Assembly: GCA_965140555.1 (NCBI GenBank) | Contig: OZ223259.1 | Coordinates: forward strand, 1,240,001-1,304,000 | DNA length: 64,000 bases | Direction: 5' to 3' | Origin: UBA1351 sp965140555 | GTDB taxonomy: Bacteria; Bacillota; Clostridia; Lachnospirales; Vallitaleaceae | In this document: positions 17,051 through 26,443 of the stretch, piece by piece | Layout of the letters: each line of letters starts with the position of its first letter | Position numbering within the stretch: the first letter of the stretch is position 1 | Program-made: the position numbers and the translations under genes | Notes under the pieces: generated by a model | Databases searched by the model: none | Told to the model about the DNA's origin: nothing | The model's input: only the letters and a program-made list of their open reading frames with translations

Positions 17051-18757
17051 CTACTTCGTGATCCACACTCCGGAAGAATAGGCATTGAGTCGTATTTCTT
17101 CTGTCTTTGAGTCAATGTTTAATGGGAGCTTTTCATCATTTGAGAGAATTTGATGTCCGTCATTAATCGTATCTATCTTCTTAAGCTGAACAACCACCTC
17201 ATCCTCACTAAAGTTACAAAGAACCAGTAAACGTTGTCCATCTAATCGACGTTCATAAGCGTACACACGGTGATCCGATTCCAAAGGAACAAATGTACCA
17301 TAGACAATGATTGGATAGGCCTTTCTAAGGGCTATTAATTGCCTGTAATAGGCAAAAACTGAATCCTCACGTTGTTGTTCTTCTTGTGCATTAATGGTTA
17401 AATAATTCGGATTGACTTGAATCCATGGTGTTGCCGAACTAAATCCGGCTTGAGCGGCATCTGACCATTGCATCGGTGTTCTGGCGTTATCACGACTCTT
17501 AAGGCGCAATCCAAGCATCATTTGTTCTTCGGTCAACCGACCTGTATCTACCCAATCCACAAAAGCTTGCAAGGATTCCAAATCCTTAAACTCCTCTTTA
17601 GCTTGAAACGGATAGTTTGTCATCCCTAATTCTTCTCCTTGGTAAATATAGGGAGTTCCCTGCATCATATGCAAACATGTACCCAACATTTTTGCTGACT
17701 TTTCACGATAGGGTTCCCTGTCATTTCCAAATCGAGACACGACTCTTGGTTGGTCATGATTATTCCAATAGAGACTATTCCATCCGGTATCTTGAAGTCC
17801 TACTTGCCATTTATTAAGAACTTGTTTTAGTATGTCAAAAGGCACCGGTCCATCCGGCCATTTACCATATTTAGCACCTATATCCACATGTTCAAATTGA
17901 AATACCATCTGGACTTCATGTTCATCCATATCTGTATAGGCTTGTGCCTGTTCTACAGATACGCCCGGCATCTCTCCAACAGTCATCAACGGATAATGCT
18001 TTAGAACCTTTTCATGCATCTCTTTCAAAAATTCATGAATCCGTGGTCCATTTATACTATATGGACTAAAATCACCATACAAGCCTCCATGGGTTTCTCC
18101 GTCCGGGAATGACAAATCCTTACTTATAAAGTTAATCACATCCATACGAAAGCCATCAATACCTTTTTCACACCACCATGTCATCATGGCGTATATCGCT
18201 TCTCTCACCTTTGGGTTTTCCCAATTCAAATCCGGTTGCTTTTTTGAAAAAAGGTGAAGGTAGAATTGCTCTCTTGACGCATCATATTCCCATGCGGAAC
18301 CACCAAATGAACTTCCCCAATTATTCGGCGGCAACTTACCGTCTTCGCCTTTTCCGTCACGCCATATGTAGAAATCCGAATATGGATTTTCTTTGTCTTT
18401 ACGGCTTTCTTGAAACCATTCATGTTCATCTGACGTATGGTTAACCACCAAATCCATCATGATTTTTATATGTCGGTCATGGGCTTTGCGAAGTAATTCA
18501 TCAAAGGTATCCATTGTACCGAATTCCGGCATGATTTTTTGGTAGTTACTAATATCATATCCATTGTCATCATTAGGGGAGTCATATATAGGCGATAACC
18601 ATAGAACATCAATACCTAATGATTTCAAATAATCCAATCGTTCGATAACACCGTACAAGTCACCAATACCATCACCATTTCCATCCATAAAACTTCTCGG
18701 ATAGATTTGATAGACAACGGCTTCCTTCCACCATGCTTGTTGTTGCGCATTCATCAT
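17051..18757 (-). CDS. Alpha-glucosidase (oligo-1,6-glucosidase type), GH13
   Basis: A 568-residue GH13 enzyme without signal peptide. It starts WWKEAVVYQIYPRSFMDGNGDGIGDL and has the conserved regions VMDLVVNHTSDEH-type, the nucleophile Asp in GFRMDVINF (about 206), the acid/base Glu in TVGEMPG (about 263) and NNHDQPR (about 335). The motif QPDLNWENPKVR and the length fit the GH13_31 oligo-1,6-glucosidase/alpha-glucosidase group, which releases glucose from isomalto- or malto-oligosaccharides. It follows a related GH13 gene 21 bases upstream and ends at a strong terminator. GGAGG supports the start. Confidence 0.93.
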   Translation of the reverse strand: MMNAQQQAWWKEAVVYQIYPRSFMDGNGDGIGDLYGVIERLDYLKSLGIDVLWLSPIYDSPNDDNGYDISNYQKIMPEFGTMDTFDELLRKAHDRHIKIMMDLVVNHTSDEHEWFQESRKDKENPYSDFYIWRDGKGEDGKLPPNNWGSSFGGSAWEYDASREQFYLHLFSKKQPDLNWENPKVREAIYAMMTWWCEKGIDGFRMDVINFISKDLSFPDGETHGGLYGDFSPYSINGPRIHEFLKEMHEKVLKHYPLMTVGEMPGVSVEQAQAYTDMDEHEVQMVFQFEHVDIGAKYGKWPDGPVPFDILKQVLNKWQVGLQDTGWNSLYWNNHDQPRVVSRFGNDREPYREKSAKMLGTCLHMMQGTPYIYQGEELGMTNYPFQAKEEFKDLESLQAFVDWVDTGRLTEEQMMLGLRLKSRDNARTPMQWSDAAQAGFSSATPWIQVNPNYLTINAQEEQQREDSVFAYYRQLIALRKAYPIIVYGTFVPLESDHRVYAYERRLDGQRLLVLCNFSEDEVVVQLKKIDTINDGHQILSNDEKLPLNIDSKTEEIRLNAYSSGVWITK

Positions 18758-18778
18758 TCATCTACCTCCGTTTAAACT

Positions 18779-20488
18779 CTAACGTTTTGATTGTATACTT
18801 ACAATAACACTTTCAAAAGGTGCCATATGAAGCCCTTTTTCTAAGTCTACACCTTCTACCCACTTGTTCTTTTCCGGCTCCATATTACTCGACAGACATT
18901 TTATAACCTTGGATTCATGAGTAAATAGCTGTTCCTTACTGTCAAAATTAGCGACGACTAATAGTTCATTCTCCGCTGATATTCGTCTAAAGGCAATAAC
19001 CGTTTCTGATGTGTCCCACTCAGGTATCACTTCTCCGTAAACGAGTGTCTCTTTGTATGTATTCGACTTTCTAAGGTCTATAAGATCCCGATAATGATGC
19101 CATACCGACCTTATGTCCTGACGTTCATTCTTCAAATTTACAGTATGATAGTCCTCACCACAGGGTAACCACGGAGTTCCTGTTGTAAATCCCGCAAATG
19201 CCTCATCGCTCCATTGATACGGTGTTCTGGCATTATCTCTGGAATAATCGTTAATAACCCGAAGGGCTTCGTCATGACTCAATCCATGCTTGATTGCTGT
19301 ATGATATTCTTCAATTGTATTCAAATCATCAAACATACTAATATCTGTGAACTGATTATTGGTCATGCCGATTTCTTGTCCTTGATAAAGGAAAGGCAGT
19401 CCTCTTAACCCAAACATCAACGTTGCCAATAATTTCTTCCCTCGTTTTACTTCTGCACACCCAAGACCCTCCGGGAGGTAACGGCTTGCACCACGAGGCT
19501 CATCATGATTTTCAATAATATTGGCTAATAGTCCGATATCCTTCGCCACTACCTGACTTTCAAAAAGGGCTTTTCTATATTCTGAGGGACTTGGTTTTTC
19601 GCGATCATACCACCCCCATTCACTTGTTCCGATGCCATCCGTTTTAAAATCAAAAATCGAAGAAAAACACCCTTCATCACCAATATATTCATCTAATTCA
19701 CTTGGCTTATAATTAAAAAGTTCTCCTATTGAAAAAGCATCATGTAATTGAAACGTACGTTCCTTCATTTCATTTAAGAATATCTTCACATCATCTGCTC
19801 GCTCGATCATGTGATAACAACTACTCATTCCGTCATCTCTATCCGGTGGAAGATCGGCAAAACTTAAGTCCTTTTTAATATTGATAATCGCATCGATGCG
19901 GAATCCGGCAATTCCCTTTTCCAACCACCAATTCATCATCTGATAAATCTCTTCTCGAACCTTTTCATTCTCCCAATTCAAATCCGGTTGTTCCTTGGCA
20001 AACATATGCAGATAATACTTGTCGGTTCCGGGAATCGGTTCCCAAACACTTCCTCCAAAGTATGACCGCCAGTTGTTAGGCGGTTTCCCATTATCGCCTT
20101 CGCGAATATAGAAATACTCTCCGTATTCGCCTTCAGGATTCTTGAGCATCTCTTGGAACCACTTGTGTTTATCCGAACAGTGATTAACCACTAAATCCAT
20201 GACAATATGAATGCCTCGCTTCTTTGCTTCTGCAATAAGTTGATCCATATCATCCATTGTTCCGAAAATCGGGTCTATCCCATAGTAATCAGCGATATCA
20301 TATCCTTGATCTACAAAAGGTGATGTATAGACCGGCGATAACCACAAAATCTCTACACCTAATTCCTCTAAATAATCTAACCGACTGATAATCCCCGGAA
20401 TATCTCCGATTCCGTCTCCATTACTATCCATAAAGCTCTTGGGATAAATTTGATAAGCGACCTTATCGTGCCACCACTTTCGTTGCAT
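18779..20488 (-). CDS. Alpha-glucosidase (oligo-1,6-glucosidase type), GH13, second copy
   Basis: A 569-residue GH13 protein clearly homologous to the next gene: KVAYQIYPKSFMDSNGDGIGDIPG, nucleophile Asp in GFRIDAIIN (about 199), acid/base Glu in SIGELFNY (about 256), and ENHDEPR. The two copies differ widely, so they are not a recent duplication and probably prefer different linkages. I choose the ATG at 20488, with GGAGG seven bases upstream. It is the first gene of a two-gene transcript downstream of lacI. An AT-rich perfect inverted repeat lies between it and lacI. Confidence 0.93.
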   Translation of the reverse strand: MQRKWWHDKVAYQIYPKSFMDSNGDGIGDIPGIISRLDYLEELGVEILWLSPVYTSPFVDQGYDIADYYGIDPIFGTMDDMDQLIAEAKKRGIHIVMDLVVNHCSDKHKWFQEMLKNPEGEYGEYFYIREGDNGKPPNNWRSYFGGSVWEPIPGTDKYYLHMFAKEQPDLNWENEKVREEIYQMMNWWLEKGIAGFRIDAIINIKKDLSFADLPPDRDDGMSSCYHMIERADDVKIFLNEMKERTFQLHDAFSIGELFNYKPSELDEYIGDEGCFSSIFDFKTDGIGTSEWGWYDREKPSPSEYRKALFESQVVAKDIGLLANIIENHDEPRGASRYLPEGLGCAEVKRGKKLLATLMFGLRGLPFLYQGQEIGMTNNQFTDISMFDDLNTIEEYHTAIKHGLSHDEALRVINDYSRDNARTPYQWSDEAFAGFTTGTPWLPCGEDYHTVNLKNERQDIRSVWHHYRDLIDLRKSNTYKETLVYGEVIPEWDTSETVIAFRRISAENELLVVANFDSKEQLFTHESKVIKCLSSNMEPEKNKWVEGVDLEKGLHMAPFESVIVSIQSKR

Positions 20489-20534
20489 GCTATATCCTCC
20501 TTCGTTCATTGATTCTCATAATAGTTCATTAATT

Positions 20535-20567
20535 ATCTATATATGTATATTTTTTACATATATAGAT
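20535..20567. repeat. AT-rich inverted repeat between lacI and GH13 genes
   Basis: Perfect 13-base arms ATCTATATATGTA and its complement flank a 7-base spacer. No T run follows on the minus strand, so it is more likely an operator (perhaps for the adjacent LacI protein) than a terminator. The AT-only content makes a chance palindrome possible. Confidence 0.4.
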
Positions 20568-20625
20568 ATATTTGTTTATATTTTATATTACTTATGCGCA
20601 AAAGTAAAGAAAAAAGAAAGACAAT

Positions 20626-21639
20626 CTATCTTTCTTTTACGGCACCTAATGATTCCCTAAGGACCGGATAGCCCTTCAATCGGCTACTCTCCGGTTTTCC
20701 CTTCCCTTCAATCCACGGAATAAGCTTATCAATAGCAAGTTTTGCCTTATCTACCGTCGACTGGTGAACGGTTGTCAATTGAGGGCGTACAATGGTTGAC
20801 ATAGGCGTGTCATCAAATCCCACAAGAGATATATCCCCAGGAACTTGAATTCCTTCATCTTGGAAATTCCCCATAATACTCATGGCATAAAAATCCGATG
20901 CACAGATCACTGCACTTATAACACCTATAGAAGATTTCAGTGTCTTAACAAAGGTTTCAACGCCTTTAATACTTCGTTCAATCAGGATCTGCTCCACCAC
21001 GACCTCTTCTTCATGATCTTCTGCTGCCGCCACACACCCCGCATAGCGCTTTGCATCTACACCTACAAGATTATCGGATGCGAAGGCAATATGTCGATGA
21101 CCGTGAGATAGAACGCATTGTGTTATCTCATAGGCACTTTCAAAATCCTCCAATCCTACATTAACATACTCTTTCTCTTCATTAAAATATCCGTCAATAA
21201 AAACCATTGGTTTATCAAAAGCCTCTCTTAGATGTCTCGCTGCATCACCATTAAATCCCAGCGCAACAATACCGTCCACATTCCATGACCTGACAAATGT
21301 CCGTATATCTTCCGTTTGATCGGATATATATACCATAAGATAATAACCGGCAAGACGAATCCCCTTTTCAACCTCTCCCAACAACTCCGATGTAAAAAAA
21401 TCCTGTACCACATTGTTATACAACATTGCCCCTGAATGCATGATAAAGCCAATAACTCTCGAATTGTTTTTTGCCAAATTACTGGCCGACATATTCGGTA
21501 TATAGTTGTATTCTCGAATAACCTCTTGAATTTTTTGTGTTAATTCCGGTGATACCTCCTTCATCTTACCATGAATAACATTTGACACCGTTGTCGGACT
21601 CACACCTATAATAGCTGCCATTTCTTTAATTGTAATCAT
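20626..21639 (-). CDS. LacI family transcriptional repressor
   Basis: A 337-residue regulator. The N-terminal HTH is ITIKEMAAIIGVSPTTVSNVIHGKMKEVS, followed by the hinge and a periplasmic-binding-like effector domain (IGFIMHSGAMLYNNVVQDFFTSELL to DISLVGFDDTPMSTIVRPQLTTVHQ). I use the ATG at 21639, preceded by AAAGGAG. The gene lies directly upstream of the two GH13 genes on the same strand, and probably controls them in response to an alpha-glucoside. Confidence 0.92.
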   Translation of the reverse strand: MITIKEMAAIIGVSPTTVSNVIHGKMKEVSPELTQKIQEVIREYNYIPNMSASNLAKNNSRVIGFIMHSGAMLYNNVVQDFFTSELLGEVEKGIRLAGYYLMVYISDQTEDIRTFVRSWNVDGIVALGFNGDAARHLREAFDKPMVFIDGYFNEEKEYVNVGLEDFESAYEITQCVLSHGHRHIAFASDNLVGVDAKRYAGCVAAAEDHEEEVVVEQILIERSIKGVETFVKTLKSSIGVISAVICASDFYAMSIMGNFQDEGIQVPGDISLVGFDDTPMSTIVRPQLTTVHQSTVDKAKLAIDKLIPWIEGKGKPESSRLKGYPVLRESLGAVKER

Positions 21640-21709
21640 CTTTGTCTCCTTTGCAACCTCTATCTGTATAGATAATACTATACACATAGATATACGTCAA
21701 AAAACTTTA

Positions 21710-21738
21710 TTTACTAAGCATCCGTAATTTGGTATATT
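21710..21738 (+). promoter_or_regulatory. Promoter of the second GGDEF-EAL gene
   Basis: TTTACT (21710-21715), 17-base spacer, TATATT (21733-21738), 43 bases before the ATG. Confidence 0.55.
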
Positions 21739-21781
21739 AAATATAGGACTAACTATATTTGATGCAGGACAGGAGACGCCT

Positions 21782-23788
21782 ATGAAAATCAATAAATTCA
21801 GAGAACTTGTTGATCAAATGACTGAAGCAGAAAGTGAGATGGAGTTTACTACATATGAAAATCAATTCATATGTCTCCTTATGGGATCCGTATTAATCGG
21901 TGCCTCTTTGGTTACCTTGCTACTTGGCATTCTTTGGGGATATCCGTTCTTTATTGCGCTTTTATTCACTATTTTCCTCGGCACATGCGGTATTCTCGTC
22001 CTTCTCATACCAAAGGCAACTTCTATTAGCCTTAATGCCCGTATTCACTTAACGAATATAATCGTTACATTCGCTGCCCTTGTAACCTACTTCGTTTACA
22101 GCAAAGAATTGGGGATCCAATTTTCTTTTGTCATTATAATTATCATCTTTATATCTTCCGCAAGTCTCAACTCATTGTCCCGACGTTATAGCATTGTATT
22201 ATCTGTTGTCTTTCTAATCGTTGTATCCATAACGCTTCATGGTCATGTCTATACCTTTGACCTCTCCACGAATTTGATTTTAATTTTTATGCTTCTTTTT
22301 ATTAACATTCTTGCCCTATGTATTAATCAACTGTATGCCTATACAACTCAAAAGAAGCGTTTGCGTTATGAAGAGTTATTACAACAGAATGAAGAAATAA
22401 CCGGCCTATATGAAGAAATTGTTGCTACGGAAGAAACCTTAAAAGATCAGAATGCACAATTGAAAACCTATAATAGCGAGATTCTAGAGCATCAAAAGCG
22501 CCTTCATTTTCTTTCCTATAGTGATCCGTTAACCGGTTTATCCAATCGTAAGCGTATGATGGAGGAATTACATACCCTTACAGATTTAACGATACCGAAT
22601 CAGAAAGATTTTTCGTTGTTTTATATCGATATTGATAACTTCAAAAGAATCAATGATTCTCTTGGACATATTGCCGGTGATGTCCTTCTCTGTCAGCTAT
22701 CTGAACGCTTACGTGGTTTCATTCATCGCTCAGATATGTTAGGACGACTAGGGGGCGATGAATTAGCTCTTATTATTAGACGCCATCTATCAGATGAACT
22801 CTTATATGCTTATGCCGAAGAGATTCGTCTCCTCTTCGAAGAACCTTTTACCTTGAATCAAAAGAGTATTAAAATTTCTGTATCTATCGGTATTGCCCTA
22901 TGGCCCACAGATGCTAAAGACGGTGAAGAATTATTAAAAGCAGCAGATACAGCTATGTTCAAAGCTAAAGATTTGGGACGTAATTTTATCCAGTTCTTTC
23001 AACAATCAATGAAAAATGATGTTCTTAAAAAAATAGAAATGGAAAATCAATTGATTCAAGCCTTCAAATCCAAAGAATTCTATCTAGAATACCAACCAAT
23101 CTGTTCTCCTGCAGGTTCACCCTTAGGTTTTGAGGCACTTATACGTTGGAATAACCCTTCTCTCGGCCGGGTGAGTCCCATGGACTTCATTCCCCTAATA
23201 GAAGAGCTTGGCCTCATCGATGACATTGGAAAATGGATTCTTATGACAGCATGCCACAAGATTAATGCCCTCAATGCCGATCGCAAAAACCCTTACTTCA
23301 TGTCTGTCAATATATCACCGACTCAAATAAAACATTCCAATTTTGTTGATTCTATGATGACAATTATTGAAGCCTGTGGTACCGACCCAACATGGCTCCA
23401 ATTTGAAATTACTGAAACAGTTTTTATTGACAATATGGGAAAAGCATCCAATATATTGCGTCAAATTAGCCAAACAGGTATACTGATTGCCCTTGACGAT
23501 TTTGGTACAGGCTATTCGTCCCTTTCTTATCTCCTAGATTTGCCGATCAATACCATGAAAATCGACAAAACTTTTGTTGACGGGATAATCAGCAACAAAA
23601 ACCGTCCGAACATCATCGGAGATATTATTAAAATGGCACATAATATGGACATGCATGTGGTTGCCGAAGGCGTTGAAGAACGAGAACAACTGAACTATCT
23701 GACTGACAAAAAATGTGATATGATCCAAGGTTATTACTTTAGTAAACCTCTTGGAGATTCTGATTTGGATTCCTATCTTTCTAAATAG
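21782..23788 (+). CDS. Membrane GGDEF-EAL c-di-GMP turnover protein
   Basis: A 668-residue protein. Residues ~28-190 hold about six membrane segments, followed by a coiled coil (~195-245: NEEITGLYEEIVATEETLKDQNAQL). The GGDEF domain has the signature RLGGDELAL (about residue 324), a common active variant. The EAL domain has FEALIRW (about 451), VNISPTQ, FEITET, LDDFGTGYSS, MKIDK, EGVEE and IQGYYFSKPL. Both halves look catalytically competent, so the direction of activity cannot be told. It is divergent from lacI and ends at a strong terminator. Confidence 0.92.
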   Translation: MKINKFRELVDQMTEAESEMEFTTYENQFICLLMGSVLIGASLVTLLLGILWGYPFFIALLFTIFLGTCGILVLLIPKATSISLNARIHLTNIIVTFAALVTYFVYSKELGIQFSFVIIIIIFISSASLNSLSRRYSIVLSVVFLIVVSITLHGHVYTFDLSTNLILIFMLLFINILALCINQLYAYTTQKKRLRYEELLQQNEEITGLYEEIVATEETLKDQNAQLKTYNSEILEHQKRLHFLSYSDPLTGLSNRKRMMEELHTLTDLTIPNQKDFSLFYIDIDNFKRINDSLGHIAGDVLLCQLSERLRGFIHRSDMLGRLGGDELALIIRRHLSDELLYAYAEEIRLLFEEPFTLNQKSIKISVSIGIALWPTDAKDGEELLKAADTAMFKAKDLGRNFIQFFQQSMKNDVLKKIEMENQLIQAFKSKEFYLEYQPICSPAGSPLGFEALIRWNNPSLGRVSPMDFIPLIEELGLIDDIGKWILMTACHKINALNADRKNPYFMSVNISPTQIKHSNFVDSMMTIIEACGTDPTWLQFEITETVFIDNMGKASNILRQISQTGILIALDDFGTGYSSLSYLLDLPINTMKIDKTFVDGIISNKNRPNIIGDIIKMAHNMDMHVVAEGVEEREQLNYLTDKKCDMIQGYYFSKPLGDSDLDSYLSK

Positions 23789-23820
23789 TATACTATCAAA
23801 TCCTAGGACATTATAGAAAA

Positions 23821-23853
23821 AAGGCCTTGTAATTTCAATACAAGGCCTTTTTG
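23821..23853 (+). terminator. Rho-independent terminator
   Basis: Arms AAGGCCTTGTA and its complement (23821-23831, 23839-23849) with a T run after, 32 bases past the GGDEF-EAL stop. Confidence 0.88.
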
Positions 23854-24031
23854 TCATATGTTGTCATATTTTGCACTACAAGATTTTGCACCTAGTAATC
23901 CCTTGTTTTTTGTTGCATATTGCACAAATTTAGTTTACTATTATTTTGTAAGCTTACACTTCTGCACAAGTTAATTCACATATTTTTGGTTAACTTCAAT
24001 TCTATTTATCATGATTATTGGGAGGTTATTT

Positions 24032-25468
24032 ATGAAAAAGTTCGTAACACTTATTCTTATCACCATTTTTATGGCCGCAATATTAAGCGCTTGTGGTAAC
24101 ACTCCTTCAGAAACTCCTACAGATGACTCCAATGATACAACAACCGATACTAGCACCACTGATACTTCTGACCAATCTGATTCTGATTCTAGCACTAACA
24201 CCGATTCCGGTTCTGATACCGATTCCGGATTTTCAGGTGAATTGACTCTAATGCATTTTTCTACATCAGAAGAATCGGAAGGTAATGGCGGATCCGATGG
24301 CTTTCGTACAATGATTTCCGAATGGGAATCTGCTCATCCTAATGTGTCGTTGAATCAAAATGTATTAGCCAATGATGATTATAAAACACAAATTGCAACT
24401 TTGGCAGCCGCTGATGACCTACCGGATGTCTTTCTTCTTCAAGGTATGAATACAAAAGCTTGGGCAGAACAAGGTTTGATTATGGATATGACCGATATTA
24501 TCAGTGCCTCTCCTTATGCTGATGATTACGACACAAGCTTTTTCTATCCCTTTGAAAACGATGGGAAAACCTATGGTATACCGGCATTAACCGGTGGTAC
24601 TTGCGCCGTTGTCGCCTACGACTCAGCACTTTGGAGTGATGCAGGGTATGATACCTTCCCCGAAACTTGGGATGAAGTTATCGAAGCATCTGCCTATTTT
24701 AACGACCAAGGTATTGATACCGTAACCTTTGGTAATAGCGGCAAGTGGCAAATCAACTCTTGCTTTTTATCTACCGTCGGAAATCGTTTTACCGGTTCTG
24801 ATTGGACGCATTCCCTTATAGAAAAAACAGGGGCTTCCTTTACGGATGATAGTTTTGTGGACGCTCTTGCCTTCACACAAGATATTTTTATGTCCGATGT
24901 TTTCAATAAAGATGTAAACTCTATTAATAATGAAGATGCCCGCGAATACTTTATTGCTGGTGATTCTGCTTCTTTTATCGGTGGTAACTGGGATGTCTCT
25001 TATATGATTTCAGCTATTGAAGGGACCCCTCTTGAAGATACGATGAAATTTGCTGTTATTCCACAACCTGCCGGAGCAACTGCTGCCTATGATACCCATG
25101 ATATGGGGATGGGCTATGCTATTGCCCTTAACAATAGACTCGCTGATGATCCTGAAAAGCTTGAAGCAGCTATCGATCTTGCTTACAAATTAACCGGTGC
25201 AGATTTCTCACAATACGTGGCTAAAAATTATGCCTTGAGCGGTATCACAAAAGTTGCTGATATTGACTTGAGTAAATTTGATCGACTTACACAAGAATTT
25301 TATGCCTACTCTTATGTAGATAATGTTCCATGTGATATCTATGACTCCTACATATCCAGTGCTGTTTGGGATGTGTTAAACACGGACTTGCAAATGATGA
25401 TTAATGGGGACATAACACCTGAGGAAGTTGCTGCCAACGCCCAAGAATCTTATGAAGCAAATTACTAA
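24032..25468 (+). CDS. Sugar ABC transporter substrate-binding lipoprotein
   Basis: A 478-residue precursor with a lipoprotein signal (MKKFVTLILITIFMAAILSAC). A 45-residue linker made nearly only of Asp, Ser, Thr and Gly follows, then a family-1 solute-binding domain (GELTLMHFSTSEESEG, ANDDYKTQIATLAAADDLPDVFLLQGMNT, FAVIPQPAGATAAYDTHDMGMGYAIA). It captures an oligosaccharide outside the cell. The start at 24032 has GGGAGG six bases upstream; the earlier in-frame ATG has none. Two permease genes follow; no ATPase gene does. The sugar is unknown; the neighbouring GH13/lacI genes suggest alpha-glucosides. Confidence 0.93.
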   Translation: MKKFVTLILITIFMAAILSACGNTPSETPTDDSNDTTTDTSTTDTSDQSDSDSSTNTDSGSDTDSGFSGELTLMHFSTSEESEGNGGSDGFRTMISEWESAHPNVSLNQNVLANDDYKTQIATLAAADDLPDVFLLQGMNTKAWAEQGLIMDMTDIISASPYADDYDTSFFYPFENDGKTYGIPALTGGTCAVVAYDSALWSDAGYDTFPETWDEVIEASAYFNDQGIDTVTFGNSGKWQINSCFLSTVGNRFTGSDWTHSLIEKTGASFTDDSFVDALAFTQDIFMSDVFNKDVNSINNEDAREYFIAGDSASFIGGNWDVSYMISAIEGTPLEDTMKFAVIPQPAGATAAYDTHDMGMGYAIALNNRLADDPEKLEAAIDLAYKLTGADFSQYVAKNYALSGITKVADIDLSKFDRLTQEFYAYSYVDNVPCDIYDSYISSAVWDVLNTDLQMMINGDITPEEVAANAQESYEANY

Positions 25469-25492
25469 TCTTGCCTGTCCAGACAACACAAT

Positions 25493-25514
25493 GAGGAACC
25501 TTTCGGGGTTCCTC
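25493..25514 (+). other. Intercistronic hairpin after the binding-protein gene
   Basis: GAGGAACC and GGTTCCTC pair over a six-base loop, 25 bases past the stop, with no T run. Such hairpins often protect binding-protein mRNA and lower expression of downstream permease genes. Confidence 0.6.
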
Positions 25515-25543
25515 AAACCACATTATACAAAGGAGTTATAATT

Positions 25544-26443
25544 ATGGGACGAAAAACATATGTCAAGCCGCTTACGCTTATTGCTTATCTGTGCATCCCA
25601 GTTACCGTCTATGTATTTTCTGTATTCATTCCGCTGCTAACCGCAGCCTTTTATAGTCTTTTCGAATGGAAGGGTGGACCTAATAAAACGTTTATCGGTT
25701 TAGAAAACTATAAAACGCTATTATCTGATAGCATCTTTTTTGAATCTTTGGGGCATAATTTGTATTTGGTCATTGCTTGCATTATCGGTCAAATTGGCCT
25801 TGCTTTTCTCTTTGTTATGTTCATCAATTCAAAATTGGTTAAGTTTAAAAATATACATCGTACATTCGGGTTTTTCCCAAGCACTATTGCTGCCGTTTAT
25901 ATTGGGTTCATTTGGACAATGGCCTATGACTATCGTCGTGGCGTTATCAACTGGTTTCTTGAACGCATCGGCAGAGATGATCTAATTAAAGTTTGGTTAA
26001 ATGAACCTAAACTTGTCATGCTGCTCATTGCTATCCCCCTCATCTGGCAGTTTATCGGATACTATATGGTTATTCTTCTATCCGCCATTACTTCCATCGA
26101 CAGGGAGATTTTGGAAGCTGCTGAAATAGATGGCGCCAATGGGTTCCAGCGTTCTGTTAACGTTATACTTCCTATGATCAAAAACACAATACTCGTATGT
26201 GTCACTTTATGTGTTGCTGGAAATATGAAGGCCTTTGATCATATATTTGTTATGACCGCCGGGGGCCCAGGTAATGCCTCCATGGTCATGGCACTTTATG
26301 GATACAAAATCTCCTTCATTCAACAGAACATGGGATACGGTAGCGCTATATCCATCGGTATATTTTTCTTTAGTTTTCTCATCATTGCTGCTTTCCAACT
26401 TCTTGTTCGCTTACTAAGTTACAGAAAAGGAGGGGCCATATAA
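25544..26443 (+). CDS. Sugar ABC transporter permease (MalF/UgpA type)
   Basis: A 299-residue protein with six membrane segments and the EAA motif EAAEIDGANGFQRSVNVILPMI near residue 195. It starts with a conserved-type RKTYVKPLTLIAYLCIPV. With the next gene it forms the heterodimeric membrane channel of the importer. AAAGGAG precedes the ATG. Its TAA overlaps the next ATG by one base (TAATG), indicating coupled translation. Confidence 0.93.
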   Translation: MGRKTYVKPLTLIAYLCIPVTVYVFSVFIPLLTAAFYSLFEWKGGPNKTFIGLENYKTLLSDSIFFESLGHNLYLVIACIIGQIGLAFLFVMFINSKLVKFKNIHRTFGFFPSTIAAVYIGFIWTMAYDYRRGVINWFLERIGRDDLIKVWLNEPKLVMLLIAIPLIWQFIGYYMVILLSAITSIDREILEAAEIDGANGFQRSVNVILPMIKNTILVCVTLCVAGNMKAFDHIFVMTAGGPGNASMVMALYGYKISFIQQNMGYGSAISIGIFFFSFLIIAAFQLLVRLLSYRKGGAI

